Positions 27,389-38,400 of a stretch of DNA of 64,000 nt are shown piece by piece (within the stretch, counting starts at the first letter, position 1; every line of letters begins with the position of its first letter). The position numbers were made by a program, and so were the translations under genes. Source of the stretch: Rhizobium oryzicola (GTDB lineage: Bacteria > Pseudomonadota > Alphaproteobacteria > Rhizobiales > Rhizobiaceae); the NCBI RefSeq assembly GCF_030504645.1, contig NZ_JAUKWQ010000010.1, positions 1 through 64,000 on the forward strand, given 5' to 3'. A model generated the notes under the pieces. It was not told the DNA's origin. It searched no databases and saw nothing but the letters and a program-made list of their open reading frames with translations.

Positions 27389-29968
27389 ATGGCGGTAAAA
27401 TTTTCGGCTCAGCGCAAGCGGGCCAAATCCGATAGAGGAACCAAGGCGGGCTCCTCTTCGGGTGCATTGGAACTCTATAGACAGGAACGGGCAGGCGCAC
27501 GAGGGCGCCTGAACGGACTGTTGCGATCGCTGAAAACAGGGCTTTGTGGCACGGCACTTTCAGGCGTTGCGGGTGTTGCGCTTGCGCAGCAATCGGCGAA
27601 CCCTGCGAGCAAGCTTTTTACCTCTTCGGAAGTGATCTTCTCCTCGTTCGCGGTCGGCGCCATCGCGGCGGCACTGCTGTCGGCAGCATGGCTGATGCGC
27701 CAGCGTGGAAATCTTGAAGCGGAAACGGAAGAGATGCGCTCGGCGCTTTCTGACGCGCAACAGAGGATTTCCCGTTACGAAGCCCTGATTGCCGACAAGA
27801 ACCGAAGAATCGTTTTGTGGGATGCCGGCGGCGCCCCTGCGGAAATTCTCGGCCAACTGCCTGCCGAAACAGGCGCTCCCTCTGATGACAGAGAATTCCT
27901 GGCATTCGGTCGCTGGCTGAAGGCCCATTCAGCGGCAGAGGTCGAACGCGCCATCGAGGGACTGCGTTCCAATGCCCGCTCCTTCGATATGGTGGCCGAA
28001 ACCGTCAGGGACGAGGTGCTCGAGGTGCAGGGCCGCGTTTCCGGCGGCAAGGCCTTCGTTCGTTTCGTGGCACTGAACAATCTTCGCGCTGAACTGGCGG
28101 AACTCAAAATCGAGCGTGAACGGCTCGTCTCGTCCATCACGCTGTTTCAGTCGCTTCTGGATGCACTCGAACAACCCGTTTGGCAACGTGATGCAGAGGG
28201 CCAACTGGCCTGGGTCAACCACGCCTATGGCGAGGCTGTCGAGGCTTGTTCTCCGGAACATGCGGTGCAGGATTCGCGCGAATTCCTGGGCACGATTGCA
28301 CGCGAGAAAATTCGCGCCACAGCGACATCCAACTCGCCCTTCCATGACCGCGTCTCGACCGTGGTGCGCGGCAACCGAACGGTTTTCGACGTGGTGGACG
28401 TGGTGGGAACGACAGGTTCCGCCGGCATGGCCATCGATGTGACGGAAGCGGAAAGCGTGCGGGCCGAATTGACCCGTACGCTGAAAAGCCATGCGGAGAC
28501 GCTCGATCATCTGGCGACACCCGTTGCCATCTTCGACCGCGAGCAACGGCTGCAGTTCTATAACCAGGCTTTTGTGCGGCTCTGGGATCTCGATCTCGGC
28601 TTCCTGGAAAGCCGGCCCGACAACAACGAGCTTCTGGATCGTCTGCGGGCGCAGAACAAGGTTCCGGAACAGCTCAACTGGCGCAACTGGAAGGAATCCG
28701 TTCTCTCCGTCTACCGCGCGCTCGATACCCAAACCAATCGCTGGCATCTGCCGAACGGCCAGACCCTGCAGGTCATCGCGACCGCACACCCGCAAGGTGG
28801 GGCCACCTGGGTGTTCGAGAACCTCACCGAACAGGTCGATCTCGAAACGCGCTACAATACGCTGGTCAAGGTACAGGGCGAAACGATCGATCACCTGGCC
28901 GAAGGCGTTGCCGTCTTTGGGCCGGATGGGCGCATCCGACTCTCCAATCCTGCCTTCCGCGCCCTCTGGGGTCTCAGCGAGGACCAGACGCGACCGGGCA
29001 CGCATATCCGCTCCATCGAGGCGGCTTGCGCACTGGAATACGACAAGCCGGATGGCTGGCGCCATTTCGGCCAGATGCTGACAAGCTTTGAAGACCAGCG
29101 CCCTTCGCTACAGGGAACCTTCGAACTCTATTCCGGCATCGTTCTCGATTATGCCGTCATTCCGCTGCCGAACGCGCAGACCATGCTGACCTTCGTCAAC
29201 ATGACCGATAGCGCACGCGCCGAGCGAGCGTTGAAGGAAAAGAACGAGGCCCTGCGCAAGGCGGACGAGTTGAAGAACGATTTCGTTCAGCACGTCTCCT
29301 ACGAGTTGCGCTCACCGCTGACCAACATCATCGGCTTCACCGATCTTCTGAAGACACCAGGCATCGGACCATTGAACGAGCGCCAGTCGGAATATGTCGA
29401 TCATATCTCGACATCGTCCTCGGTGCTTTTGACCATCGTCAACGACATCCTCGATCTCGCCACCGTCGATGCCGGCATCATGCAGCTGAATTACAGCGAG
29501 ATGGACATCGATGACCTGCTGGACGATGTGGCCATGCAGATCGCAGATCGCCTGCATGAAAACGCGGTGACGCTGGAAATCGTCGCGCCGCGGGGCATGG
29601 GCACCATTGTTGCCGACCAGCAGCGCCTCAAGCAGATCCTGATCAAGCTGATCACCAATGCCGCGAATTTCGCGCCCGAAGGGTCCACCATCACGCTCAG
29701 CAGCTGGCGCAGCGGCACCGACTTCTTCTTCTCCGTTGCCGACAAGGGTCCCGGCATTGACGAAGACACGTTGAAGACAGTGTTCAACCGCTTCTCCAGC
29801 GGCAAGGGCGGCAAGCGCAGCGGTGCGGGCCTCGGCCTTTCCATCGTCGAGAGCTTTGTCACCCTGCACAATGGTGACGTGAAGATCGACACGCGTGCCG
29901 GCGAGGGTACGACGGTTACCTGCCGCATTCCCAGTGCCATCTCGGCCCGCTCCATCGCTGCCGAATGA
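27389..29968 (+). CDS. divL: DivL-type PAS sensor kinase with tyrosine in the H-box
   Basis: An 859-residue membrane-anchored kinase-like protein. Two hydrophobic helices lie near the N-terminus (about 55-70 and 85-105), then several PAS domains (about 250-600), then HisKA and HATPase regions. The H-box reads HVSYELRSPLTNIIGF: Tyr638 replaces the phospho-histidine, the hallmark of DivL, a cell-cycle regulator that works with CckA, DivK and CtrA. ATPase motifs remain (LITNAANFAPEG, DKGPGID, GAGLGLSIV). The ATG at 27389 has GGAG upstream; in-frame sequence back to 27272 is less likely. Its stop overlaps the next gene by four bases. Confidence 0.9.
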   Translation: MAVKFSAQRKRAKSDRGTKAGSSSGALELYRQERAGARGRLNGLLRSLKTGLCGTALSGVAGVALAQQSANPASKLFTSSEVIFSSFAVGAIAAALLSAAWLMRQRGNLEAETEEMRSALSDAQQRISRYEALIADKNRRIVLWDAGGAPAEILGQLPAETGAPSDDREFLAFGRWLKAHSAAEVERAIEGLRSNARSFDMVAETVRDEVLEVQGRVSGGKAFVRFVALNNLRAELAELKIERERLVSSITLFQSLLDALEQPVWQRDAEGQLAWVNHAYGEAVEACSPEHAVQDSREFLGTIAREKIRATATSNSPFHDRVSTVVRGNRTVFDVVDVVGTTGSAGMAIDVTEAESVRAELTRTLKSHAETLDHLATPVAIFDREQRLQFYNQAFVRLWDLDLGFLESRPDNNELLDRLRAQNKVPEQLNWRNWKESVLSVYRALDTQTNRWHLPNGQTLQVIATAHPQGGATWVFENLTEQVDLETRYNTLVKVQGETIDHLAEGVAVFGPDGRIRLSNPAFRALWGLSEDQTRPGTHIRSIEAACALEYDKPDGWRHFGQMLTSFEDQRPSLQGTFELYSGIVLDYAVIPLPNAQTMLTFVNMTDSARAERALKEKNEALRKADELKNDFVQHVSYELRSPLTNIIGFTDLLKTPGIGPLNERQSEYVDHISTSSSVLLTIVNDILDLATVDAGIMQLNYSEMDIDDLLDDVAMQIADRLHENAVTLEIVAPRGMGTIVADQQRLKQILIKLITNAANFAPEGSTITLSSWRSGTDFFFSVADKGPGIDEDTLKTVFNRFSSGKGGKRSGAGLGLSIVESFVTLHNGDVKIDTRAGEGTTVTCRIPSAISARSIAAE

Positions 29969-31479
29969 CCGAAACGACCGAGTTTGTTCTGACGCTTGGC
30001 GATGAGGCGGAGACGATCCGCCTCGGCCAGGATCTCGTGCTGGCATTAAAGGTCGGAGACTGCGTTGCTCTTTCCGGCGATCTCGGTGCTGGAAAATCCA
30101 CATTGGCGCGTGCCTTCCTGCGCGCACTCGCGGATGATCCCGAACTGGAAGTGCCGAGTCCCACCTTCACGCTGGTGCAGCTCTACGATCTCACCATTCC
30201 GGTCGCCCATTTCGACCTCTACCGGCTGGCGGATGCCTCGGAGCTGGACGAGCTCGGCTTTGACGAGGCGCTGGCGAACGGTATCTGCCTGGTCGAGTGG
30301 CCTGAGGTGGCGGAAGACGCACTTCCCGTGGATCAGATCCGCATCACCCTCACCCACGATGGCGACGGACGCCGTGCCTCCATAATGGCCCCTGCGGACA
30401 AGTTGGCACGGATCGAACGTGTCGTTGCGATCCGCTCTTTCCTGACGCAACACGGCTACGCAGGCGCCTGGCGCCATTATCTGACCGGCGACGCCTCCTT
30501 CCGCGCCTATGAGACAATCACGACCGTGGATGGACAGCGTCTGGTGCTGATGGACTGGCCGCGCCGCCCGGATGGGCCGCCGGTTCTGGACGGCAAGCCC
30601 TATCCAAAGGTCGCCCATCTCGCAGAAGACGGCTATCCGTTCGTGGCGATCGCGCAGCATCTTCGCACCATCGGCCTTGCGGCACCGGAGGTGCTGGCAG
30701 TGGATTACGACGCCGGCATCATGCTGCTGGAAGATCTTGGCCAAGCTGGCGTGCTGGATACGGATGGTCGGCCTATTCCAGACCGGTACACGGCCTCTGT
30801 CGAATGCCTTGCTCACCTGCATGCGACGCCGGTTGTTCGCCGGATTCCGGTTACGCCGGAGCATGTCCACGAGGTGCCGGATTTCGATCCCGTCGCGATG
30901 AAGATCGAAACGCGCCTGCTGCTGGATTGGTACCTGCCTTGGCTTCGTGATGGAGAGCCGGCAACGGAGGCGGAGCGCGAGAGCTATTCGCGCATATGGG
31001 ACGGGCTGATTGAGACGGCACAATCGGCGGAAACTCATCTTCTCTTGCGGGACTATCATTCGCCCAACCTGATCTGGCGAGATGATCGACAAGGGCTTCA
31101 GCGCGTCGGTCTCATCGACTTTCAGGACGCCATGATCGGGCCGACGGCCTATGATGTAGCCTCGCTCGTCATGGATGCGCGGGTCACCATTCCAGATGAA
31201 CTGCAGGGCGAACTGCTTGCGCATTATCTCCGCTTGCGGGGCCAGCAAGCCGGCTTCGATGCGGACGGCTTCCGCACCGCCTTTGCCATCATGGCCGCAC
31301 AGCGCAATTGCAAGCTGGCCGGACTTTGGGTCCGGCTCTTGAAGCGGGATGGCAAACCGGGCTACCTGAAGCATATGCCGCGAACGCTGCATTACCTCGA
31401 TAGTGCGCTGTCGCATCCGGCGCTGGCGGAACTTCAGGCGTGGTGCCTTGCGGCTGGAATGACCTTCAGCAAAGAATAG
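29965..31479 (+). CDS. tsaE: TsaE ATPase fused to an aminoglycoside-phosphotransferase-like (AmgK) kinase
   Basis: A 504-residue two-domain protein. Residues 1-150 are TsaE, the ATPase of tRNA threonylcarbamoyladenosine (t6A) synthesis, with Walker A GDLGAGKST (38-46) and the block VPSPTFTLVQLY. Residues about 165-500 are an APH-fold kinase: RDYHSPN with catalytic Asp363 and metal-binding IDFQDAMIGP. The kinase half resembles AmgK, which phosphorylates N-acetylmuramate at the anomeric position; the following gene is MurU, the next enzyme of that recycling route. The same fusion is common in Rhizobiales. It overlaps divL by four bases and precedes murU by 10 bases. Confidence 0.92.
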   Translation: MTETTEFVLTLGDEAETIRLGQDLVLALKVGDCVALSGDLGAGKSTLARAFLRALADDPELEVPSPTFTLVQLYDLTIPVAHFDLYRLADASELDELGFDEALANGICLVEWPEVAEDALPVDQIRITLTHDGDGRRASIMAPADKLARIERVVAIRSFLTQHGYAGAWRHYLTGDASFRAYETITTVDGQRLVLMDWPRRPDGPPVLDGKPYPKVAHLAEDGYPFVAIAQHLRTIGLAAPEVLAVDYDAGIMLLEDLGQAGVLDTDGRPIPDRYTASVECLAHLHATPVVRRIPVTPEHVHEVPDFDPVAMKIETRLLLDWYLPWLRDGEPATEAERESYSRIWDGLIETAQSAETHLLLRDYHSPNLIWRDDRQGLQRVGLIDFQDAMIGPTAYDVASLVMDARVTIPDELQGELLAHYLRLRGQQAGFDADGFRTAFAIMAAQRNCKLAGLWVRLLKRDGKPGYLKHMPRTLHYLDSALSHPALAELQAWCLAAGMTFSKE

Positions 31480-31489
31480 GCGTGCTCGA

Positions 31490-32221
31490 ATGACAATCCG
31501 GAATGCGATGGTGCTGGCTGCCGGGCTTGGCACGCGTCTTCGACCCCTTACCGACAGGATGCCGAAGCCTCTGGTGCCTGTTGGTGGCCGGCCCATGATC
31601 GATTATGTGCTGGATATTCTGGCCGGGGCCGGCGTGGAGCGGGTCTCCATCAACGTGCATCATTTCGCCGACCAGATGGTGGCGCATCTGGAGACGCGAC
31701 GCGATCTCGAGATCCTGATTTCCGACGAGCGCGCCCGACTGATGAACAATGGCGGCGGGTTGGTGAAGGGGCTGAAGCTTTTGCCGCCCGGCCCCGTGAT
31801 CGTCATGAATGCTGACCTGTTCTGGGTCAACGAGCCTCACGCGCAGCCTTCCAACCTGACGCGCCTGAATGCCTTCTATGATCCCGATAGCATGGACATG
31901 GCCATGCTCTGCGTTCCCATGGATCGCACCATCGGCCATGATGGCAAGAAGGACTTCCACATGGCAGAGAACGGCAGGCTGAACCGCTATCAGGACGGGC
32001 AGGCCAATCCCGTCGTTTATGCAGGAGCTTTTGCCATGGACACCGCCTTCATGGAGGATGCTCCGGCGGATGCCTTCAACCTGAACCTCAGCTTCGACAA
32101 GGCGATCGCCCGCGACCGTCTTTTCGGAACGCCGCTCGAGGGCGACTGGCTGACGGTCGGCTCCCCGGATGCTTTGCAGGAGGCGGAGGCCTTCCTCGCC
32201 CGGCTACCGGAACGCGCCTGA
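31490..32221 (+). CDS. murU: MurNAc-1-phosphate uridylyltransferase (MurU-like nucleotidyltransferase)
   Basis: A 243-residue sugar-phosphate nucleotidyltransferase with the signature AAGLGTRLRPLTDRMPKPLVPVGGRPM at the N-terminus and metal-binding Asp in VIVMNADLFW. In the MurNAc recycling pathway MurU makes UDP-MurNAc from MurNAc-1-phosphate, bypassing de novo synthesis. The name rests on size and on the AmgK-like kinase immediately upstream; other nucleotidyltransferases share the motif. Its stop TGA overlaps the addB start by one base. Confidence 0.87.
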   Translation: MTIRNAMVLAAGLGTRLRPLTDRMPKPLVPVGGRPMIDYVLDILAGAGVERVSINVHHFADQMVAHLETRRDLEILISDERARLMNNGGGLVKGLKLLPPGPVIVMNADLFWVNEPHAQPSNLTRLNAFYDPDSMDMAMLCVPMDRTIGHDGKKDFHMAENGRLNRYQDGQANPVVYAGAFAMDTAFMEDAPADAFNLNLSFDKAIARDRLFGTPLEGDWLTVGSPDALQEAEAFLARLPERA

Positions 32222-35200
32222 TGGCGGGCGTGGGGTCACCCAAGCGCATTTTCACGGTACCGCCGTCGGTACCGTTTCTCGGCACCGTCGCCGCCGCGCT
32301 CTGTGATGGGCGGCTGACACCCGCCTTCCGCTATGATCCCGCTGCCCCCCTCTCGCTTGCCAATGTGACGATCTACGTGCCGACGCGGCGCGCAGCCCGC
32401 GTGCTGCGCTCGGAATTCGTCGATCTCTTAGGCGGTCACTCCGCCATCCTGCCGCTGATCCGGCCGCTTGGCGAAACCGATGACGACATGGGCTATTTCG
32501 ATCTGGTCGCACCGGAAGAAATGGATCTCGCCATGCCGATCGGCGGCACGGCCCGGCTCCTTGAACTGGGGCGACTGATCCTCGCCTGGCGCAACACGCT
32601 GCCGCAGGCGATCACGGATGTTCATTCCACCTCGCCGCTGATTGCGCCTGCAAGCCCCGCGGATGCGATATGGCTTGCCCGCGCTCTGGCCGAACTGATC
32701 GACGCCATAGAGACCGAGGACCGCGACTGGTCGGAGCTCGACAAACTCCAGACCGGCGAACATTCGCTCTGGTGGCAGCTGACGGCCGAATTCCTGAAGA
32801 TTGCCAGCGCCTTCTGGCCGGCGCGTCTGGCGGAGCTGAAACATTCTTCTCCGGCCAAGCATCAAGCCTCCATCCTGAAAGCGGAAGCCCGGCGGATCGC
32901 CGAGCGGCTGCATCCGGGGCCTGTCATCGTTGCGGGCTCGACCGGTTCCGTTCCGGCCGCGGCCGAACTGATTGCCACCATCGCCAATCTTGCTGAAGGC
33001 GTCGTCATCCTGCCGGGCCTCGATACGTCCATGCCGGATGATGAATGGGCGATGCTTCCCGGTGTCGTAACCGACCGTCCGGACCCCACAACCCGCAGCC
33101 ATCCGCAATATGGGCTGTTCCGGCTGCTGCAGAAGCTGAAGGTGGAGCGCGATGATGTCGCCGTCCTTGGCGAGGAGCCAGTGGACCTCAAGTGCCGCGC
33201 CTCAACCATCTCGCAGGCCCTGGCGCCAGCCGGTGCGACCGATCGCTGGAACCGCTGGCGCGAGACGGCATCAATACCCGATGTTCTGGACGCCTTTCAG
33301 GATGTCTCGCTGATCGAGACCGCGAACGAGCGGGAGGAAGCAACAGCGATTGCCATTGCGCTTCGCCTGGCGCTGGAAAAGCCGGGTGCATCAGGCCCCT
33401 CGCAGGCGGCACTGATCACACCGGATCGCGCGCTGGCAAGACGCGTGAGCGCGGAATTGGCCCGTTTCGGCATCACCGCCGACGATACGGCTGGCACGCC
33501 GCTTTCCGCGACGCCGCAGGGTACGCTGGTGACGCTGCTTCTGGAAGCAATCCTGCGGCCCGGCGACCCCGTTGCCATTGTCGGGCTGATCAAGCATCCG
33601 CTCGCCTGTTTCGGCCTCACCTCAGATCACTGCAGGATTGCCGGCGAGGCGCTTGAACTGTTGGCCCTGCGCGGCGGCACCGGTGAGATGGATATCGCCA
33701 CGCTTGCACCGCTTCTCGAACGGCGGTTGCAGGAACAGGAGACGGATCGCCATCCTCCACAATGGCGGCTGTCGCTGCCGGAGGGTGCAGCAGAGCAGGC
33801 GAAAGCGCTGGCGGAGCGCATTGCGGAAGCGGTTGAACCCCTGGCCTCTGCATTGGTGGGCAAGCGCGCGGATGGCCGCCGCTTTACCGCTCGGCTGACC
33901 TTGGCGGACTGGGCGACACGAACCGGCCGCGTGCTTGAGGCGGTGGCCGGCGCGGCATCGGGTGACCTGGCATCGCTGTGGGGCGGGGAAGCTGGCGGGC
34001 GTCTCGCGGAACTGTTGGGCGACATCATTGAGACCGACGGGCAGATCGAGGCGGATGGTCCGCAATGGATCGACATCATGACTGCGCTTTTGACGGCGCA
34101 GGCGGTAAAGCCGAAGTCACTTGCCCATCCGCGCGTCTTCATCTTCGGCACTCTCGAAGCCCGTCTGCAACGGGTCGACACCATGATCCTCGGCGGCTTG
34201 AACGAAGGCTCCTGGCCGGGGCAATCCGTCAATAACCCATTCCTGTCTCGCACCATGAAGACGGATATCGGCCTTGAGCCGCCGGAACGCCGTATCGGCC
34301 AGTTGGCGCATGACTTCGAAATGGCCTGCGGTACGCGTCATCTGATCTTCTCGCGATCCCTGAAACAGGGCGGCGCGCCGACCGTTGCCTCGCGATGGCT
34401 GCAACGCCTGCTGGCGCTGGGCGGCGAGCCATTGGCCAAGGCGCTTCGTGCGCGGGGCGATGTCTATCGCAGTTGGGCGGAACAGATCGATCGCACCGGC
34501 GAAGGCACAGGCCAGGCGCTGGCGAAGCGCCCTTCCCCCACCGCGCCCGCAGACCTGCAGCCGAAGAAATATTCCTTCAGCGAAGTGGGCCGGTTGAGAC
34601 GCGATCCCTATTCCATCTATGCAAGGCGTATCCTGCGGCTCGACCCGCTCGATGTGTTCAATCAGGATCCGGGTGCCGCCGAGCGCGGTACGCTCTATCA
34701 CCGCATCATCGAGCGCTACACGCGGCTTGACCTGAACGCCGGCAGCCCACAGGCCTGGCAGGAGATGAGCCGGATTCTGGCGGAAGAATTCGATGCTGAA
34801 CGACTGCCACCCCATATCGATCGGGTCTGGCGACCACGCTTTCGCGAAGTGGCCCGCGCCTTCCTGCGCTGGGAGGCCACCCGCGCGCATGACATCCGCC
34901 GCACCTATACGGAATTGCCCGCCGGCTACGAACTGCCGCAAGCCGGTATCCGGCTGACGGGCATCGCCGACCGCATCGACATCAAGGGGTCGGGCACAGC
35001 TGACATTATCGATTACAAGACGGGCCTCAGCCCCTCCGTCTCGCAGGCGCGCGCGCTGCTGGACCCGCAATTGCCGCTGGAAGCCGCGGCCTTGCAGGCG
35101 GGTGTCTTCAAGGGGCTCGGAGAAACCCGCCCCGATGATCTGCTCTATGTGCGACTTCGTCCCGGCGAACGTTTCACGTGCGACAAAGTGAACAATGAGG

Positions 35201-35427
35201 GTGGCCGCGAAACGGCGCGCAGCAAGCCGAAATCAGCCATCGAACTCGGACAGGATTCCATCGAACAGCTCACCACCTTCGTGAACCGGCTGCGCAGTGG
35301 CGAGGTCGGCTTCGCATCCCGGCTGATCCCGGTCATGCAGAGTGATTTCGGCGGCGAATATGACCACCTTGCCCGCGTGGCGGAGTGGGCCACCGCCGAT
35401 GCGGAAGAAGGAGATGGCGATGAGTGA
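32221..35427 (+). CDS. addB: Double-strand break repair protein AddB
   Basis: A 1068-residue AddB of the alphaproteobacterial type, subunit of the AddAB helicase-nuclease that resects double-strand breaks for RecA. The N-terminal half is an inactivated helicase-like core (no clear Walker A); the C-terminal part has the RecB-like nuclease motif GTADIIDYKTG (around residue 930). The block LGGLNEGSWPGQSVNNPFLSR is characteristic. It overlaps murU by one base and addA by 8 bases, implying co-translation of the complex. Confidence 0.95.
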   Translation: MAGVGSPKRIFTVPPSVPFLGTVAAALCDGRLTPAFRYDPAAPLSLANVTIYVPTRRAARVLRSEFVDLLGGHSAILPLIRPLGETDDDMGYFDLVAPEEMDLAMPIGGTARLLELGRLILAWRNTLPQAITDVHSTSPLIAPASPADAIWLARALAELIDAIETEDRDWSELDKLQTGEHSLWWQLTAEFLKIASAFWPARLAELKHSSPAKHQASILKAEARRIAERLHPGPVIVAGSTGSVPAAAELIATIANLAEGVVILPGLDTSMPDDEWAMLPGVVTDRPDPTTRSHPQYGLFRLLQKLKVERDDVAVLGEEPVDLKCRASTISQALAPAGATDRWNRWRETASIPDVLDAFQDVSLIETANEREEATAIAIALRLALEKPGASGPSQAALITPDRALARRVSAELARFGITADDTAGTPLSATPQGTLVTLLLEAILRPGDPVAIVGLIKHPLACFGLTSDHCRIAGEALELLALRGGTGEMDIATLAPLLERRLQEQETDRHPPQWRLSLPEGAAEQAKALAERIAEAVEPLASALVGKRADGRRFTARLTLADWATRTGRVLEAVAGAASGDLASLWGGEAGGRLAELLGDIIETDGQIEADGPQWIDIMTALLTAQAVKPKSLAHPRVFIFGTLEARLQRVDTMILGGLNEGSWPGQSVNNPFLSRTMKTDIGLEPPERRIGQLAHDFEMACGTRHLIFSRSLKQGGAPTVASRWLQRLLALGGEPLAKALRARGDVYRSWAEQIDRTGEGTGQALAKRPSPTAPADLQPKKYSFSEVGRLRRDPYSIYARRILRLDPLDVFNQDPGAAERGTLYHRIIERYTRLDLNAGSPQAWQEMSRILAEEFDAERLPPHIDRVWRPRFREVARAFLRWEATRAHDIRRTYTELPAGYELPQAGIRLTGIADRIDIKGSGTADIIDYKTGLSPSVSQARALLDPQLPLEAAALQAGVFKGLGETRPDDLLYVRLRPGERFTCDKVNNEGGRETARSKPKSAIELGQDSIEQLTTFVNRLRSGEVGFASRLIPVMQSDFGGEYDHLARVAEWATADAEEGDGDE

Positions 35428-38400
35428 TGATATCGCGCTCACGGATCTCGGCGATGATCCCGCCCGTTGGATCGACTGGACGACGCGCCAGCAATCGCTG
35501 GCCTCCGATCCGCAAAGTTCGGCCTGGGTGTCCGCCAATGCCGGCTCCGGTAAGACGCATGTGCTGACCCAGCGCGTCATCCGCCTGCTACTGGCGGGCT
35601 GCCGCCCCTCGGCCATTCTCTGCCTCACCTATACGAAGGCCGCAGCCTCTGAAATGTCCAACCGCGTCTTCCAGCGGCTGGCGGAATGGGCGGTTCTGCC
35701 CGACGAGGCGCTGAGCGATCGCATTGCCGCCATTGAAGGTGTGCAACCGGATCGCATCAAGCTGGCGGAAGCCCGCCGCCTGTTTGCGAAGGCCCTGGAA
35801 ACGCCAGGCGGTCTGAAGATACAAACCATCCACGCCTTCTGCGAGGCGCTGCTGCACCAGTTTCCGCTGGAAGCCAATGTTGCGGGCCATTTCTCGGTTC
35901 TGGACGATGCCTCGGCGACCGCCCTTCTGGCGGAGGCACGGCGCTCGCTTTTGACCGCGACTTCGGCGGAGGAAGATGCGGATCTGGCAGCTGCCTTCGA
36001 GCACGTTCTCGATCTTGGCGACGAGACGGGTCTGGAAAATCTGCTCTCGGATATCATCGCCAGCCGGACGGCAATCCGCGCCTTCCTCATGCAGGCAGAA
36101 GCCGAGGGTGGGCGCGATGCGGTGCTTCGAGATCGTCTCGGTCTTGATCCCCATGAAACGGAACGCAGTCTTGCCGAAGCCTATTGGCCGCTGGCCGGCC
36201 TCTCCGGCCCACTGCTGACGCTCTATCTGGATCTCGCGGAAAGCAAGGGTGGCGCCAAGGCATCCGAAGCCGGCTATCAGCTGAAGCTGGCCACTGCCGA
36301 ACAGGATGTGTTTCAGCGCGCCCGCATTCTCGATCAGGTGTTCCTGACCCGCGACGGCAAGGCGAAGGCAGATAGTTCGCTCTATGCGAAGGCGATGGTC
36401 ACCGCCGCTCCCCAACTGGCGGATGCGGTGGCTCAAGCCCGCGAGCATGTGGTGACCTGCCGGGAGAAGCTGCGGGTCGTGCGCATGTATGAGGCAACAC
36501 GCGCAGCCCTCATTCTGGCGGAGCGGCTCAACCATGATTATGAAGATCTTAAGCGCCAGCGCAGCCTGCTCGACTTCGAGGATCTGATTGCCCGCACGGC
36601 CGACCTGCTGACCCGCGACGGCGTGGGTGCCTGGGTGCATTACAAGCTGGACCAGGGCATTGACCACATTCTGGTCGACGAGGCGCAGGATACCAGCCCC
36701 GTGCAGTGGACTGTCATCCAGTCACTGGCGGAGGATTTCTTTTCCGGCCAAAGCGCCCGCGCTGCCCGGCGCACCCTGTTTGCGGTGGGCGACGAGAAGC
36801 AGTCGATCTACTCCTTCCAGGGAGCGAGGCCGGAACGCTTCGCCGAGGAAAGCAGCCTGACCGAGCGCCGGGTACGCCACAGCGGCCTGAGTTTTCATTC
36901 CGTCCGGCTTCCCCTTTCCTTCCGCTCAACCTCGGATGTGTTGAGCGCGGTCGATCAAGTCTTCGCACTGGAGGATAACGCACGAGGCCTCAGCGCGCGG
37001 AACGATCCGGTCATTCATCGTTCCAACCGCATCGGTCATCCCGGCGCCGTCGACCTCTGGGAAACGATCGTGCCGGAAGCGAGCGAGATGGAGGAGGACT
37101 GGACGGCCCCCTTCGATGCGACGCCCGACAAGGCGCCCTCCGCCATTCTCGCGAGCCGGATCGCTGCCCATATCGGCGAGCTGGTCGGGCGTGAAACGAT
37201 CATTGAAAAAGGCACGGAGCGGCTCATCCGCCCCGGTGACATACTGGTTCTGGTGCGCAAGCGCGATGCCTTCGTGAATGCCCTGACCCGTGCCTTGAAA
37301 AAACGCGGTAATATTCCGGTTGCCGGTGCCGACCGGTTGAAGCTGACCAGTCATATCGCCATCCAAGACCTGATGGCGCTTGCCCGCTTCGTGCTACAGC
37401 CGCATGACGACCTCTCGCTCGCGGCACTTCTGAAGAGCCCGCTCTTTGACATGAGCGAAGAGGACGTGTTTGCCGTCTGTGCGCTCCGACCGGAGGAAGC
37501 TTCAGCTTGGGATCACCTCAAGGCCTATGCGGAGGACGGGCAGCCGCGCTTCAAGGCCGTGGCAGATGAACTTGAGCGGCTAACGGCCCTGTCGCGACAG
37601 CTCAGTGTCCACGACTTCTTTGCAAATGTGTTGAGCGCCACCGGTGGGCGACGGCGTTTTCTGGGTCGCCTTGGTGGCGAGGCGAGCGACGTTCTGGACG
37701 AGTTCCTGACTCTGGCACTGGAGCAGGAGAGCAAAGCGCTGCCGGGCCTGCAGGCCTTCATCTCCGCTCTGGAGGTGGAGACGCCGGAAATCAAGCGTGA
37801 GCAGGATAGCGGTCGCGACGAAGTGCGGATCATGACCGTGCACGCCTCCAAGGGGCTGGAAGCACCTGTCGTCTTCCTGGTTGACAGCGGCTCCAAAGCC
37901 TTCGTCCACTCCCATGTGCCGAAATTCCGCTTTTTGCAGGTCGAGGGCCAGCCGGTGCCGGCCTGGATACCCTCGAAGACGCTGACCAATATGCTGACCA
38001 GCGCCGATGACGAGCGGCTGCGCAATGCGGCGGAAGAGGAATATCGCCGGCTGCTCTATGTCGGCATGACGCGGGCGGCGGACCGGCTGATCGTCTGCGG
38101 CTATCGCGGCAAGCTGGAAAATGACGGCAGCTGGCAGGCGATGATTGCCCGTGGTCTCGCTGCCAATTCCGATCTGTGTCTGCCAGCGCAATTTTCGACC
38201 AACGGAGAGGAATGGGCCGGCTATCGCTGGCGAGCCCCCGCCGGCCCGCAGCGCTCGCTGCCACGCGAAGAGGCTCGGCATGAGGAGCGGCCTGATATCG
38301 GGTTGCCAGCGGCACTTAATGCACCGCCGCCACCCATGCCGCCTTTGCCCCGCCCTTTGAGCCCCTCTGGTGTTGGCATCAGCATCGATGATGAAGATGA

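Noticed and set aside
35170..35185. parS-like CGTTTCACGTGCGACA inside addB
   Set aside because: Three mismatches; the GTTTCACGTG core can arise from ordinary codons.
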